From Streptomyces sp. NRRL S-455 (GTDB lineage: Bacteria > Actinomycetota > Actinomycetes > Streptomycetales > Streptomycetaceae): 64,000 nucleotides of DNA. Below the pieces are notes generated by a model. The model saw nothing but the letters and a program-made list of their open reading frames with translations, was not told where the DNA came from and did not search any database. Shown piece after piece: positions 28,117 to 36,454 of this stretch. The stretch lies in assembly GCF_000717875.1 (NCBI RefSeq), contig NZ_JOCT01000033.1, positions 10,530 to 74,529 of the forward strand. Reading direction: 5' to 3'. Position 1 is the first letter of the stretch; every line of letters begins with the position of its first letter. The translations under genes were made by a program, and so were the position numbers.

Positions 28117-29856
28117 ATGGCGGACAGTCCGGCCGAGGAGCGCAGGAGCCGTCCGGCGGCACCCCAGTTGCGGCTGGATGAGCTGCTGGAGGGACTCCAG
28201 GCGCAGGTGGAGCAGGTCCGCGCGGCCCGGGACCGGGTGCACACGCTGCTGGACGCGGTCCTCGCCATCGGCACCGATCTGGATCTCGACGTCGTACTGC
28301 GGCGGATCACCGAGTCCGCGGTCACCCTGGTGGACGCCCGGTACGGGGCCCTGGGCGTGCTGGGTGAGGAAGGGAAGATCCGGCAGTTCATCACGGTCGG
28401 CATGGACGAGGACACCATCCGCGCCATCGGCCACTATCCCGAGGGCCAGGGCATCCTGGGCCTGCTGATCAGGGAGCCGGAGCCGCTGCGGCTGGCCGAC
28501 CTGGGCCGGCATGCCGACTCGGTGGGCTTCCCCGAAGGCCATCCGCCGATGACGACGTTCCTGGGCGCGCCGGTGCGCGTGCGCGACCAGGTCTTCGGAA
28601 ATCTGTACCTGACCGACAAGCGCGGCGGCGCGGAGTTCGACGACGATGACGAGGCGGTGCTGCGCACCCTCGCGGCCGCGGCGGGCGTCGCGATCGACAA
28701 CGCGCGCCTGTACGAGGACACCCGCCGCAGGGAGCGGTGGCTGGCGGCGAGCAGCGAACTGACCCGCAGCCTGTTGTCCGGCACCGACCCGGACCAGGTG
28801 CTGCACCGAGTCGCCGCGACCGTCAGGGAGTTGTCCGGCGCTGATCTGGTGACGCTGGCGGTGCCGTTCGACGGCGGCGACGAGCTGGTGATCGAGGCGG
28901 CCGACGGCGAAGGCGCCGAGCGGGTGCAGGGATTGGTGCTGGCCGCCACCACACTGGCCGCGAAGGTCTACCACTCCAACGAGCGAATCACCAGCGGTGC
29001 GCTGTCCGGCGAGGCTCAGGCGGGAGGCGGCTCCGCGGCGCTGATCGATCTGGGGCCGGGGTTCCTGCTCCCGCTGGGAGGCGGCGAGCATGTCCGCGGG
29101 GTCCTGCAGGTCGCCAACCGGGCCGGCGGGGCCGGGTTCTCGGACTCCACCATGACCATGATCAGCGGTTTCGCCGACCAGGCGGCGCTGGCGCTGGAGA
29201 TCGCCGAGCACCGTCGCGAGGCCGACCAGTTGCTGGTGCTGAGCGATCGCGATCGCATCGCCCGGGACCTGCACGACCTGGCCATCCAGCGGCTGTTCGC
29301 CTCCGGCCTGACACTGAACTCGGTACTCGGCCGCGTCTCCGACCGGCCCCAGGTGGCCGAGCGGGTCCAGCGGGTCGTCGACGACCTCGACGACACCATC
29401 AAGACGGTACGGGGCACGATCTACGCGCTGCACGAGCGCGACCGCTCCGACGGCCGCGGCGGACTGCGCGCGAAGCTTCTCGCCGAGACCGACCAGGCCG
29501 CCGCTGTGCTGGGTTTCAGTCCCGCTCTGCGGATGTCCGGTCTGCTGGACACCGACGTGCCCTCCGGCCATGCCGAGCACCTCGTCGCGGTGCTGCGGGA
29601 AACGCTGTCGAACGCCGCCCGGCACGCGCATGCCACCGCCGTCGAGGTCGCCGCCGAGACGGATGGCAGCCGGCTGCGGCTGCGCGTCGCCGACAACGGA
29701 ACCGGTATCGACCCGGCCGTCGCCCGCCGCAGCGGCCTGGACAACCTCCGCCGGCGCGCCACCGACCTCGGCGGCAGCTTCACCCTCACCCCGAACGAGC
29801 CCACCGGCACGGTCGCGGAATGGGCGGTGCCGTTGCCCGCACACATGCACGCCTGA
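28117..29856 (+). CDS. DevS/DosS-like histidine kinase with two GAF domains
   Basis: A 579-residue soluble kinase. GAF1 (about 55-195) contains GHPPMTTFLGAPVRVRDQVFGNLYLTDK, with H142 at the position where DevS/DosS proteins bind haem; GAF2 (about 220-355) follows. The HisKA_3 domain has DRIARDLHDLAIQRLF with phospho-acceptor H386, then an HATPase domain (LRETLSNAARHAHA, RVADNGTGID). Such kinases sense oxygen, NO or CO. No regulator is adjacent; the likely partner is the DevR-like gene at 33,254-33,946. Haem binding is inferred. Confidence 0.9.
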   Translation: MADSPAEERRSRPAAPQLRLDELLEGLQAQVEQVRAARDRVHTLLDAVLAIGTDLDLDVVLRRITESAVTLVDARYGALGVLGEEGKIRQFITVGMDEDTIRAIGHYPEGQGILGLLIREPEPLRLADLGRHADSVGFPEGHPPMTTFLGAPVRVRDQVFGNLYLTDKRGGAEFDDDDEAVLRTLAAAAGVAIDNARLYEDTRRRERWLAASSELTRSLLSGTDPDQVLHRVAATVRELSGADLVTLAVPFDGGDELVIEAADGEGAERVQGLVLAATTLAAKVYHSNERITSGALSGEAQAGGGSAALIDLGPGFLLPLGGGEHVRGVLQVANRAGGAGFSDSTMTMISGFADQAALALEIAEHRREADQLLVLSDRDRIARDLHDLAIQRLFASGLTLNSVLGRVSDRPQVAERVQRVVDDLDDTIKTVRGTIYALHERDRSDGRGGLRAKLLAETDQAAAVLGFSPALRMSGLLDTDVPSGHAEHLVAVLRETLSNAARHAHATAVEVAAETDGSRLRLRVADNGTGIDPAVARRSGLDNLRRRATDLGGSFTLTPNEPTGTVAEWAVPLPAHMHA

Positions 29857-30033
29857 CCCTGTCGGAACTCGCGTTCGACAAACATCTCCCGCGAGCCGAA
29901 AGCCAACAGCCGCCGAGGGCACCGATTTATGTGATTCCTGACATCGATCTTCATCCGTCTGCTTTGATTGATCATCGATTGGCGAGCGTCGAGAGACTTC
30001 TCTGAGCTCCCTCATTTGTGCAAGGAGCACGCT
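29857..30033. other. AT-rich leader region before the GTPase operon
   Basis: The 177 bases between the kinase and the GTPase gene are markedly AT-richer than the surroundings (for example ATTTATGTGATTCCTGACAT at about 29926). It probably holds the operon promoter and marks the edge of acquired DNA. I could not assign -35/-10 boxes with confidence. Confidence 0.5.
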
Positions 30034-30699
30034 TTGCCGCTGCCTGTGATCGTCGGTGCCGTCGTGCTGACGGGAGCAATCGGGACGGCTGTCGCCGTTC
30101 GTCGTCTCAAACGTCCCGCAAAGATCATCTTGCTCGGTGAAGGGATGAGCGGCAAGACCACTCTGCTGAACACCTGGCAGGGCAAGTGGGGTGAGCCGGT
30201 GCACCGGACCCACCCAGCGGGCGAGTTCATCGGACGAATCCGGCTGGACACCGGGAAGAAGGTTCTCTGGGTCGACAAGCCGCTCAAGTTCAGGAACGTC
30301 AAGGACTTCAGCGGGATGGACGAGATCCTCGACGCCTCCCGAGACGGCGTGGAGGCGGCCCAATACATCATCTACCTCATCAAGGCACCCCATCTCGAAG
30401 CGGATGAGGAAGCCCCCGGAGCATCCGAGGCGTATGAGCGGCTGGCTGCTGACGTCGCCCGTATCAAGAGATACAGCACCAAGATCAAAAAGGTGATCTT
30501 CGTCATCACTTTCGCCGACAAGGACCCCCGATACGATCTGCTGGGCTCGGCCGCCTATCTGACTCGTGTGCGCGGGCAACTCAGCGACCTCATCAGCCTG
30601 CTGAGTATGCGCGAAAAGACCAAGGTGGTGGTCGGCAGCCTCGCCACTCTCGAATCCGCCGAACTCCTCGCGAGCGAAGTCGTCCAGGCGATGCTATGA
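30034..30699 (+). CDS. Membrane-anchored small Ras-like GTPase of unknown system
   Basis: A 221-residue protein starting at TTG, with AAGGAG (30022-30027) six bases upstream; an in-frame start at 29968 lacks this support. Residues 3-22 form one membrane helix. The P-loop is GEGMSGKTT (35-43); DFSG is a candidate DxxG switch II, FADKD a degenerate N/TKxD, and GSLAT a possible G5. About 220 residues with an N-terminal anchor resembles TRAFAC-type GTPases found in conflict-type operons, but I cannot name a family. Its stop overlaps the next ATG (ATGA). Codon usage is less GC-biased than neighbours, suggesting transfer. Confidence 0.75.
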   Translation: MPLPVIVGAVVLTGAIGTAVAVRRLKRPAKIILLGEGMSGKTTLLNTWQGKWGEPVHRTHPAGEFIGRIRLDTGKKVLWVDKPLKFRNVKDFSGMDEILDASRDGVEAAQYIIYLIKAPHLEADEEAPGASEAYERLAADVARIKRYSTKIKKVIFVITFADKDPRYDLLGSAAYLTRVRGQLSDLISLLSMREKTKVVVGSLATLESAELLASEVVQAML

Positions 30700-31199
30700 G
30701 CGTCCGTCTGATGCTGGTCTACGCGGAATACGAGAGCGGCGAGCCGCCCTTCGTCTGGCTCGACGGGATGCGCCGGAGCCCCGAGGAGAAGCGACGGGCC
30801 ATCCACGTGATCGGCCGACTCGGCCGAGAAGGGCGGCACCGCCGCGGGGAGCCGGGTCTGGCAGTTCGCTTCAGGGGTTGGCTGCTGATCCAGACAACAG
30901 TCGGGCTCCGGCATGACGGCAGTGGGCCACAGGGTGTCGTCGTGATCGTCGAAGGCCCCGACGCCGCGACTGGTTGGGAGGCCGCGGTCACGGAACGGAT
31001 CACCGAGGTACTGCTCGCCGGCCGGATCACCGTGGATCGTGAGAAGTTCCGCTCCGTTCTGGAATGGGGTGCCAGATCGAGGATCGAGGAGGGGAAGCAG
31101 GCCCTGAAGGCCATGGTGGGAGACCCATGGGCGGCCGCCAGAACAAGAAGGAAGCGAATCGACCAGAAGACAGATGGGGAACATGCAGATTCCGGATGA
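30696..31199 (+). CDS. Unknown protein, second gene of GTPase operon
   Basis: A 167-residue soluble protein (MSVRLMLVYAEYESGEPPFVWLDGMRRSPEEKRRAI...), with alternating strands in the first 90 residues and a long basic helix at the end (VDREKFRSVLEWGARSRIEEGKQALKAM; RTRRKRIDQK). No membrane segment or catalytic motif is evident. Translation is coupled to the GTPase by an ATGA overlap and its 3' end overlaps the third gene. By position it is likely an adaptor or regulator of the GTPase; this is inference. Confidence 0.65.
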   Translation: MSVRLMLVYAEYESGEPPFVWLDGMRRSPEEKRRAIHVIGRLGREGRHRRGEPGLAVRFRGWLLIQTTVGLRHDGSGPQGVVVIVEGPDAATGWEAAVTERITEVLLAGRITVDREKFRSVLEWGARSRIEEGKQALKAMVGDPWAAARTRRKRIDQKTDGEHADSG

Positions 31200-32004
31200 A
31201 CTGGCCGATCGGCTGCTGACCGTATCGCTGGAGGACTTCGTTCGCATCTCCGACGACGACCCGGAGCGGCTGCGTGACCATCGCATCACGATCGTGCCGG
31301 TTCCGCTGTTCGGCCGGTGGAAGCGCTTCCCCGAGTTGCGGGAGACCGTCCTGCATCCTGACCTGGCCTATGTGCGCGATCGTGACACCGCCTATCGCTA
31401 TGTGGCAGCCGAGAACGCGATTCAGGGGACAGCGTTGCGGAAGTGCCGTCTCGCACTCAAGGTATGCAAGGAACTCGGGGCCAGGTCGCTGCACGTCATG
31501 GAGTCTCGGGCGGAGTCAGGCGGGTACAGCGTCGACAACGAGTACACCGCTCAGACACGGGCCGGACGGAACGGAGAGGCGCGCAAGAAGCCGTCGAACG
31601 CGAGCCTGTCCGTCGAGGAGAAGAGTTCGCTCCGTCTTGCCGCCCATCTACGTCGCGATCTGAAGCTGACCATCGAGGCGGAAGGGAACTGGCCAGGCCA
31701 CGCGCCTTCGATCGCAGGAGCCCTGGGGGTCCTGGATGGGTACGATCCGAGCGACGTCGAAGACCTGCGAATCTTCATTGAGCAGCGGGACGGGACGCAT
31801 AATGTGACCACAAGTCTTTCGCTCGTGGTCAATCTGCTCAGCGAGCTGAATCGCGATTTCGATCTGTTCTGCAAGACCGCCGCCGGTCTCGAGGCAACAC
31901 TGGGACGCCGGCAGGTGAAGGCCGAAGCGAGCATGAGCAACACATTCAAGATCCAGTTCGAACGAACGAGGATGGTCTCGCTCGCCCTCAAAGTCGAGTT
32001 CTGA
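31174..32004 (+). CDS. Unknown protein, third gene of GTPase operon
   Basis: A 276-residue protein with no recognised domain. N-terminal MQIPDELADRLLTVSLEDFVRI leads to a helical region (TALRKCRLALKVCKELGARSLHVME), then strand-rich segments: KLTIEAEGNW, VEDLRIFIEQRDG, TTSLSLVVNLLSEL and a C-terminal beta pair NTFKIQFERTRMVSLALKVEF. It could be the effector of the operon. Two starts are possible: ATG 31174 and ATG 31183 (GGGGA close upstream). Overlaps gene two by 26 bases. Lower GC than neighbours. Confidence 0.65.
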   Translation: MGNMQIPDELADRLLTVSLEDFVRISDDDPERLRDHRITIVPVPLFGRWKRFPELRETVLHPDLAYVRDRDTAYRYVAAENAIQGTALRKCRLALKVCKELGARSLHVMESRAESGGYSVDNEYTAQTRAGRNGEARKKPSNASLSVEEKSSLRLAAHLRRDLKLTIEAEGNWPGHAPSIAGALGVLDGYDPSDVEDLRIFIEQRDGTHNVTTSLSLVVNLLSELNRDFDLFCKTAAGLEATLGRRQVKAEASMSNTFKIQFERTRMVSLALKVEF

Positions 32005-32097
32005 ATGGTGCCGCCCGCACGCGGTCGAGGCGGCACACGCGCCATCGACCCCCGACATCCCCGGCCCGTTCGTCAGGGCCGTACGCCGCCACGGGTG

Positions 32098-32111
32098 GGG
32101 CCGATCGGCCC
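32098..32111. promoter_or_regulatory. Perfect palindrome upstream of universal stress protein gene
   Basis: GGGCCGATCGGCCC is a perfect 14-bp palindrome 80 bases before the USP start. Near-copies occur upstream of the DevR-like, CBS and adhE genes (34066, 34261, 35250). I infer a binding site of the local DevR-like regulator, since members of this family activate stress genes from near-palindromic sites. Confidence 0.65.
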
Positions 32112-32190
32112 TGCTGCCGAGAGGCCTCCGGCTGACACCGTGTCAACGGGACGCGGAAGGCGCCCCGTTCACTGCCAGGAGGTCCTTGCC

Positions 32191-33087
32191 ATGCCCCGTA
32201 CCGTGACCGTCGGAGTGGACGGCTCCCCCGAGAGTCTCGCCGCCGCGGAGTGGGCCGCGCGCGAGGCGGAACTGCGTGGTCTCCCCCTGCACCTGGTGCA
32301 TGCCTGGGACTGGCAGCCCTACGCCCTGCCGGTGCCTGACAACGCGGCACACCGGCACTGGGGTGGGAAGGTCCTGCGCGAGGCGACCAAGCGGCTGCAC
32401 GAGCACCACCCCGGCCTCGAGATCACCTCCCAGCAGGTTCCGCAACCGCCCATGACGGCGCTGGTGTCGGCGTCCGCGGACGCCGAACCGCTGGTCATCG
32501 GATCCAGAGGCCTCGGCGGCACCGTGGGTTTCCTCGTCGGTTCCGTCGGGCTCGCTCTCGTCGCGCACACCGACCGCCCCGTCGTCCTCGTACGCTCCGG
32601 TGTGAGCGCCGAGGACGAGCACCGGCTGGACGCGGACGGCCGGCCGTCGAGCACCACGCCGTACCGGGACGTCGTGCTGGGGCTGGACCATCAGCACCCC
32701 GACGACGCGGTCATCGCGTTCGCGTTCGAGGCGGCGGCCCGTCGTTCGGCCAGGCTGCGCGTGGTGCACGGATGGAGCCTGCCGCCCTATTTCGCGTACG
32801 GGCTTCCCCCGGACCCGGTACTCAACGCAGAACTCGCCCGTGAGGAGGCGAACGCCGTCGAGGCGGTCCTGGCGCCGTGGCGCGAGAAGTTCCCCGGTGT
32901 GGAGGTCGTGGAGCAGACCTCGGCCGGCAGCGCCGGCGACCATCTGGTGGACGCCGCCCGGGAAGCGTCGCTGGTCGTCGTCGGCCGTCGCATCCGGCGT
33001 ACCCCGCTGGGTGCCCGCATCGGACCCGTCACGCACACGGTCCTGCATCACGCCACGGCGCCGGTCGCGGTGATCCCGCACGAGTGA
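32191..33087 (+). CDS. Tandem universal stress protein (UspA x2)
   Basis: A 298-residue protein of two UspA domains (about 3-136 and 155-297). Domain 1 has the ATP-binding loop GSRGLGGTVGFLVGSVG; domain 2 has GRRIRRTPLGARIGPVTHTVLHHA, a weaker version. AGGAGG (32177-32182) precedes the ATG; longer upstream frames lack it. Tandem USPs are typical targets of DevR/DosR regulators in hypoxia and dormancy, and a matching palindrome sits upstream. Confidence 0.92.
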   Translation: MPRTVTVGVDGSPESLAAAEWAAREAELRGLPLHLVHAWDWQPYALPVPDNAAHRHWGGKVLREATKRLHEHHPGLEITSQQVPQPPMTALVSASADAEPLVIGSRGLGGTVGFLVGSVGLALVAHTDRPVVLVRSGVSAEDEHRLDADGRPSSTTPYRDVVLGLDHQHPDDAVIAFAFEAAARRSARLRVVHGWSLPPYFAYGLPPDPVLNAELAREEANAVEAVLAPWREKFPGVEVVEQTSAGSAGDHLVDAAREASLVVVGRRIRRTPLGARIGPVTHTVLHHATAPVAVIPHE

Positions 33088-33136
33088 CCCAAGGACCGAG
33101 TGATGGCGAGGAGGTGTGGCGGTGTCCGGGCCAGGC

Positions 33137-33221
33137 GGGGATCCACGGTCAGTGAGGCGCCGCCATGCACGACGGCGCGGCCGGTGCGGCCGAAGCCGTT
33201 GATGCCCGCCTCCGCGTTCAT
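33137..33221 (-). pseudogene. Possible N-terminal remnant of glyceraldehyde-3-phosphate dehydrogenase
   Basis: On the minus strand an ATG at 33221 reads MNAEAGINGFGRTGRAVV, containing the INGFGRxGR motif that opens GAPDH, followed by unrelated sequence. Only about 15 residues match, so this is a weak call. It fits the decayed character of the surrounding island. Confidence 0.3.
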
Positions 33222-33253
33222 GTGCCCTGCGGGTAGGGGCCGTGTGGGGAGGC

Positions 33254-33946
33254 TCAGTGTCCTTCGTGCCGCAGCCGGTCCTGGGCCTGGGTGGCGATGA
33301 CCGCCGCCTGGATGCGGCGCTCCACGCCGAGCTTGGCGAGCAGGCGGGAGATGTGGTTCTTGACCGTCTTCTCGGCGAGGTAGAGCCGCTGGCCGATCTG
33401 GCGGTTGGTCAGGCCCTCGCCGATCAGGGCCAGGATCTCCCGCTCGCGGGCGGTGAGCCCCGGCAGGGCGTCCGGCTCCTCCTCCGGCTGCTGGTTCTGG
33501 CGCAGCCGGGCCATCACCTTGGCGGTGGCGCTCGGGTCGAGCAGGGACTGGCCGACGGCCACCGCGCGCACGGCGGAGACCAGGTCCGTGCCCTGGATCT
33601 GCTTCAGCACGTATCCGGAGGCGCCGGCCATGATCGAGTCGAGCAGGGCCTCCTCGTCGTCGAACGAGGTGAGCATCAGGCAGGACAGGTCCGGCATGCG
33701 CGAGCGCAGCTCGCGGCAGACGGTCACGCCGTCGCCGTCGGGCAGGCGCACGTCGAGCACGGCCACCTGCGGACGCAGCGCGGGAACGCGCACCAGGGCC
33801 TGTTCGACGGTGCCGGCCTCGCCGATCACAGCGATGTCCGGCTCGTCGTTCAGCAGGTCGCGCACCCCGCGCCGTACCACCTCGTGGTCGTCCAGCAAGA
33901 AGACCCGGATCGGGTTGTCGGTACCGGGTCGCTCGCTGTCCGCCAT
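33254..33946 (-). CDS. DevR/DosR-like NarL-family response regulator
   Basis: A 230-residue regulator. The receiver has acidic pair D19-D20, phospho-acceptor D65 ([13 protein letters not shown]) and the conserved Lys in GYVLKQ. The LuxR-type HTH is [48 protein letters not shown], closely DevR-like. The start is ATG 33946 (MADSERPG); the longer frame upstream is the promoter region. Likely partner of the DevS-like kinase at 28,117. A palindrome 120-133 bases upstream suggests autoregulation. Confidence 0.92.
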   Translation of the reverse strand: MADSERPGTDNPIRVFLLDDHEVVRRGVRDLLNDEPDIAVIGEAGTVEQALVRVPALRPQVAVLDVRLPDGDGVTVCRELRSRMPDLSCLMLTSFDDEEALLDSIMAGASGYVLKQIQGTDLVSAVRAVAVGQSLLDPSATAKVMARLRQNQQPEEEPDALPGLTAREREILALIGEGLTNRQIGQRLYLAEKTVKNHISRLLAKLGVERRIQAAVIATQAQDRLRHEGH

Positions 33947-34065
33947 CGACGGCTCCTGTTCTGTCTCGTCTGTGTCGTCCGTGTCCCGCACCGGAACACG
34001 CCTCTCATGGGCGGGACCGGTCCATCCCTGTCGCAGATCTTGCGCGATGCAGCACTGAACGGCCA

Positions 34066-34079
34066 GGGCCGACCGGCCC
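34066..34079. promoter_or_regulatory. Palindromic site upstream of DevR-like gene
   Basis: GGGCCGACCGGCCC differs by one base from the perfect palindrome at 32098. It lies 120 bases upstream of the regulator start. The T5 run after it means a small terminator on the plus strand is an alternative, but no plus-strand gene precedes it closely. Confidence 0.6.
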
Positions 34080-34260
34080 TTTTTGCTCTCACGTTTCCGC
34101 CTTCCCACGGGTAGCGGTCTCTTTCGCACGGGGCCTGACGGCGCCACTGCCAGGGCAGGCCGGCACTTCCCCGCGGCGGCGGCGTGCCCGGGTGACGGCC
34201 GGTATCACCGCCGCCCCCCGGGGGCCGGCCGACGAGAGGGCGCTTCGGCCAGGGAGCTCG

Positions 34261-34274
34261 GTACCGGTCGGCCC
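34261..34274. promoter_or_regulatory. Related site upstream of CBS-BON gene
   Basis: GTACCGGTCGGCCC matches 11 of 14 positions of the 32098 palindrome, with the right half intact. It is 231 bases before the CBS gene start. Confidence 0.4.
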
Positions 34275-34504
34275 TGCCCCTTCAAGCCCGGTGCGCAGGA
34301 GGCTGAAGAGGCATCAGGGGGCCGGCCACCCGGGACAGTCCAACGGGAGAGCGGCAGCGGTCTGGCCGCCCTCACAAGTGGGTCCCGGCTCCCGATGCCC
34401 ACCGCGCACCACAAGGCCCGACGGGGATACGGGCCGGCCCGGAGCGGCCGTACGCAGGGAAGACCGGTGGCCCTCCACAGGCACCAGCGGAGAAGGGAAC
34501 TGCC

Positions 34505-35227
34505 GTGAAGACCCGCAAGGTGGGCGAAGTGATGACCCCCGACGTCATCCAGGCGTACCAGGACACACCGTTCAAGGACGTGGCACAGCTCCTGGCCCGG
34601 CACCGGATCAGCGGCCTGCCGGTGGTGGACTCCGACGACAAGGTCCTCGGCGTCATCTCCGAAACCGACCTGGTGCACCGGCAGGCGGCGCAGGCCGAGC
34701 GCGGCCGGGAAGGGCGCTTCCGGCTGCCGGCACTGCGCCGCACGGCACGTGTCGCGGCGGCCAAGGCCCGCGCCATGACCGCCGGGCAGCTGATGACGAC
34801 ACCCGCGATCACCGTGCACCCGGAGCAACGCGTCGCGGCCGCGGCGCGAGTGATGGAGCGTCACCGCATCGAACGGCTGCCCGTGGTGGACGAGGAGCAC
34901 CGCCTGATCGGCATCGCCACCCGCCGTGACCTGCTGCGGGTCTTCCTGCGCACCGAGGCGGAGATCCGTCAGGAGATCATCGACGAGGTACTGACCCACG
35001 CCATGTGCCTGCCGCCGCACACTGTCCTCGTCTCGGTCCACGACGGCACGGCCACGCTGGAGGGACGCCTGGAACGCCGCAGCGACATCCCGGTGGCGGT
35101 CCGGCTGACCTGGCGGGTGGACGGCGTGGTGGGTGTGCTGAACGGCCTCACCTTCCGTGACGACGACACCCGCCCGCCCGAGAAGCACTCCTCCCGGATC
35201 GCCCGCCACTGGCTTTCCGAGCGGTGA
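34505..35227 (+). CDS. CBS-pair plus BON-domain protein
   Basis: A 240-residue protein starting at GTG: CBS1 (about 6-62, KVGEVMTPDVIQAYQDTPFKDVAQLL and GLPVVDSDDKVLGVISETDL), a basic linker, CBS2 (about 95-150, TAGQLMTTPAITVHPEQRVAAAARVM), then a BON-like domain (about 155-220, VLVSVHDGTATLEGRLERRSDIPVAVRLTWRVDGVVGVLNGL). CBS pairs bind adenine nucleotides. This architecture is common in DevR/DosR-type stress regions of actinobacteria. Confidence 0.9.
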   Translation: MKTRKVGEVMTPDVIQAYQDTPFKDVAQLLARHRISGLPVVDSDDKVLGVISETDLVHRQAAQAERGREGRFRLPALRRTARVAAAKARAMTAGQLMTTPAITVHPEQRVAAAARVMERHRIERLPVVDEEHRLIGIATRRDLLRVFLRTEAEIRQEIIDEVLTHAMCLPPHTVLVSVHDGTATLEGRLERRSDIPVAVRLTWRVDGVVGVLNGLTFRDDDTRPPEKHSSRIARHWLSER

Positions 35228-35249
35228 CCCCGACCGGCCCCGGCGACCC

Positions 35250-35263
35250 GGGCCGGTCGGGCC
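35250..35263. promoter_or_regulatory. Related palindromic site upstream of truncated adhE
   Basis: GGGCCGGTCGGGCC matches 12 of 14 positions of the 32098 palindrome and is 146 bases before the adhE start. Part of the presumed DevR-like regulon. Confidence 0.4.
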
Positions 35264-35409
35264 CGGACCGGGACCTTCGACGCCTGGGGGGCGGCTCCCG
35301 TCCGCGGGACGGTGGCGGTGGGAGCGGTACCGGCGCCCGCGGTGCCGCTCCCGCACGGCAGGCTGCCGGACTTCCGGCCTACGACCTCGACGATGGAGGC
35401 ACAACCCTC

Positions 35410-36162
35410 ATGACCCGACAGGACGCCCGAACCAGCCCCGCCGCCCCGGGCGGCGAGCCGTCCGAGACCGTCATCGCCGTCGACCGGCTGGTCACGAACG
35501 GGCTCAAGGCTCTCGCCGACTATGAGGATCTGACGCAGGAGCAGGTCGACCACATCGTCAGGAAGGCGTCGGTCGCCGCCCTGGACCAGCACACCGCACT
35601 GGCCCGCCTGGCGGTGGAGGAGACCGGACGCGGTGTCTTCGAGGACAAGGCGGCCAAGAACATGTTCGCGTGCGAACACGTCACGCACAGCATGGGAGGT
35701 ATGAAGACCGTCGGTGTCATCGCCCGTGACGACATCGAGGACATGGTCGAGATCGCGGAACCGGTGGGGGTGGTGTGCGCGATCACTCCGGTCACCAACC
35801 CGACCTCCACCACGATCTTCAAGGCGCTGATGGCGCTGAAGACCCGCAATCCGGTCGTGTTCGCCTTCCACCCCTCCGCCCAGCGGTGCAGTGCCGAGGC
35901 GGCCCGGGTCGTGCGCGACGCGGCCGTCGCCGCGGGCGCTCCGGAGCACTGCGTCCAGTGGATCGAGACCCCGTCGGTCGAGGCGACCGGCACGCTCATG
36001 CGCCACCCGGGCGTCTCGCTGATCCTGGCCACCGGCGGCAACGCCATGGTCAAGGCCGCCTACTCGGCCGGCAAGCCCGCCCTGGGCGTCGGCGCCGGCA
36101 ACGTCCCGGCCTACGTCCACAGAGCGCCAGGCTCCGCGGAGTACCGGTCTCACCACGGCTGA
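35410..36162 (+). pseudogene. adhE: adhE, truncated after the N-terminal part of the aldehyde dehydrogenase domain
   Basis: The first ~240 of 250 residues match the start of bifunctional aldehyde-alcohol dehydrogenase AdhE: EQVDHIVRKASVAALDQHTALARLAVEETGRGVFEDKAAKN, PVGVVCAITPVTNPTSTTIFKALMALKTRNPVVFAFHPSAQ, LATGGNAMVKAAYSAGKPALGVGAGNVPAYV. Full AdhE is about 870 residues. Homology stops near base 36,122 and 11 unrelated residues lead to a stop, so the catalytic cysteine region and the whole iron-alcohol dehydrogenase half are missing. It cannot make ethanol from acetyl-CoA. I see no 3' part nearby. Confidence 0.85.
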
Positions 36163-36454
36163 ATTTCAGTCCGGGCCCCGATCCCTCAGGTCGCCCGGAC
36201 GGGTTCTGGTGGCGCAGACGCCCTGTGGTGAAGGCGGAAGATCCCGTATCGAGTGTGCCCGGAGCGTGGGAGATGTGCGCCCGCATGTCGAAAGGGTGTG
36301 ACTTTGTGTCCATAGAGGGATCCCAGCGGCACGTCGGCCCTTTGCGGGCGCCTACCGTCAGAGACGCGCTCCGTATCCCGCACCGGGGCGAAAAGCGCCG
36401 GCAGGGTACGGGTTGCCACATCAGTGAGACAGCAATAGCCAGATGAGAGGGATC
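36163..36454. other. Gap between truncated adhE and small secreted gene
   Basis: About 290 bases without a gene. AT-richer than neighbours. A weak half-match to the local palindrome (CGGCACGTCGGCCC, 36327-36340) lies about 115 bases before the secreted-protein start. Confidence 0.4.

Larger units (their letters stand above)
33947..34504. other. Divergent regulatory region between DevR-like and CBS genes
   Basis: These 558 bases contain no credible gene. They hold GGACCGGTCC (34014-34023), the palindrome GGGCCGACCGGCCC at 34066-34079 followed by a T5 run, and a third related site at 34261-34274. Otherwise nothing is recognised. Confidence 0.65.

Noticed and set aside
27874..30579. 901-codon minus-strand frame opposite the DevS-like kinase
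   Set aside because: Antisense shadow; the plus strand carries GAF, HisKA_3 and HATPase motifs.
34066..34085. Rho-independent terminator (GC palindrome plus T5)
   Set aside because: No plus-strand gene precedes it within 900 bases other than the USP, and near-identical palindromes occur in other promoter regions, so a binding site is more likely; it remains a possible alternative.
34083..34929. Plus-strand frames in the DevR-CBS gap
   Set aside because: Arg/Gly/Pro-rich composition, no ribosome site, and the second overlaps the CBS gene out of frame.
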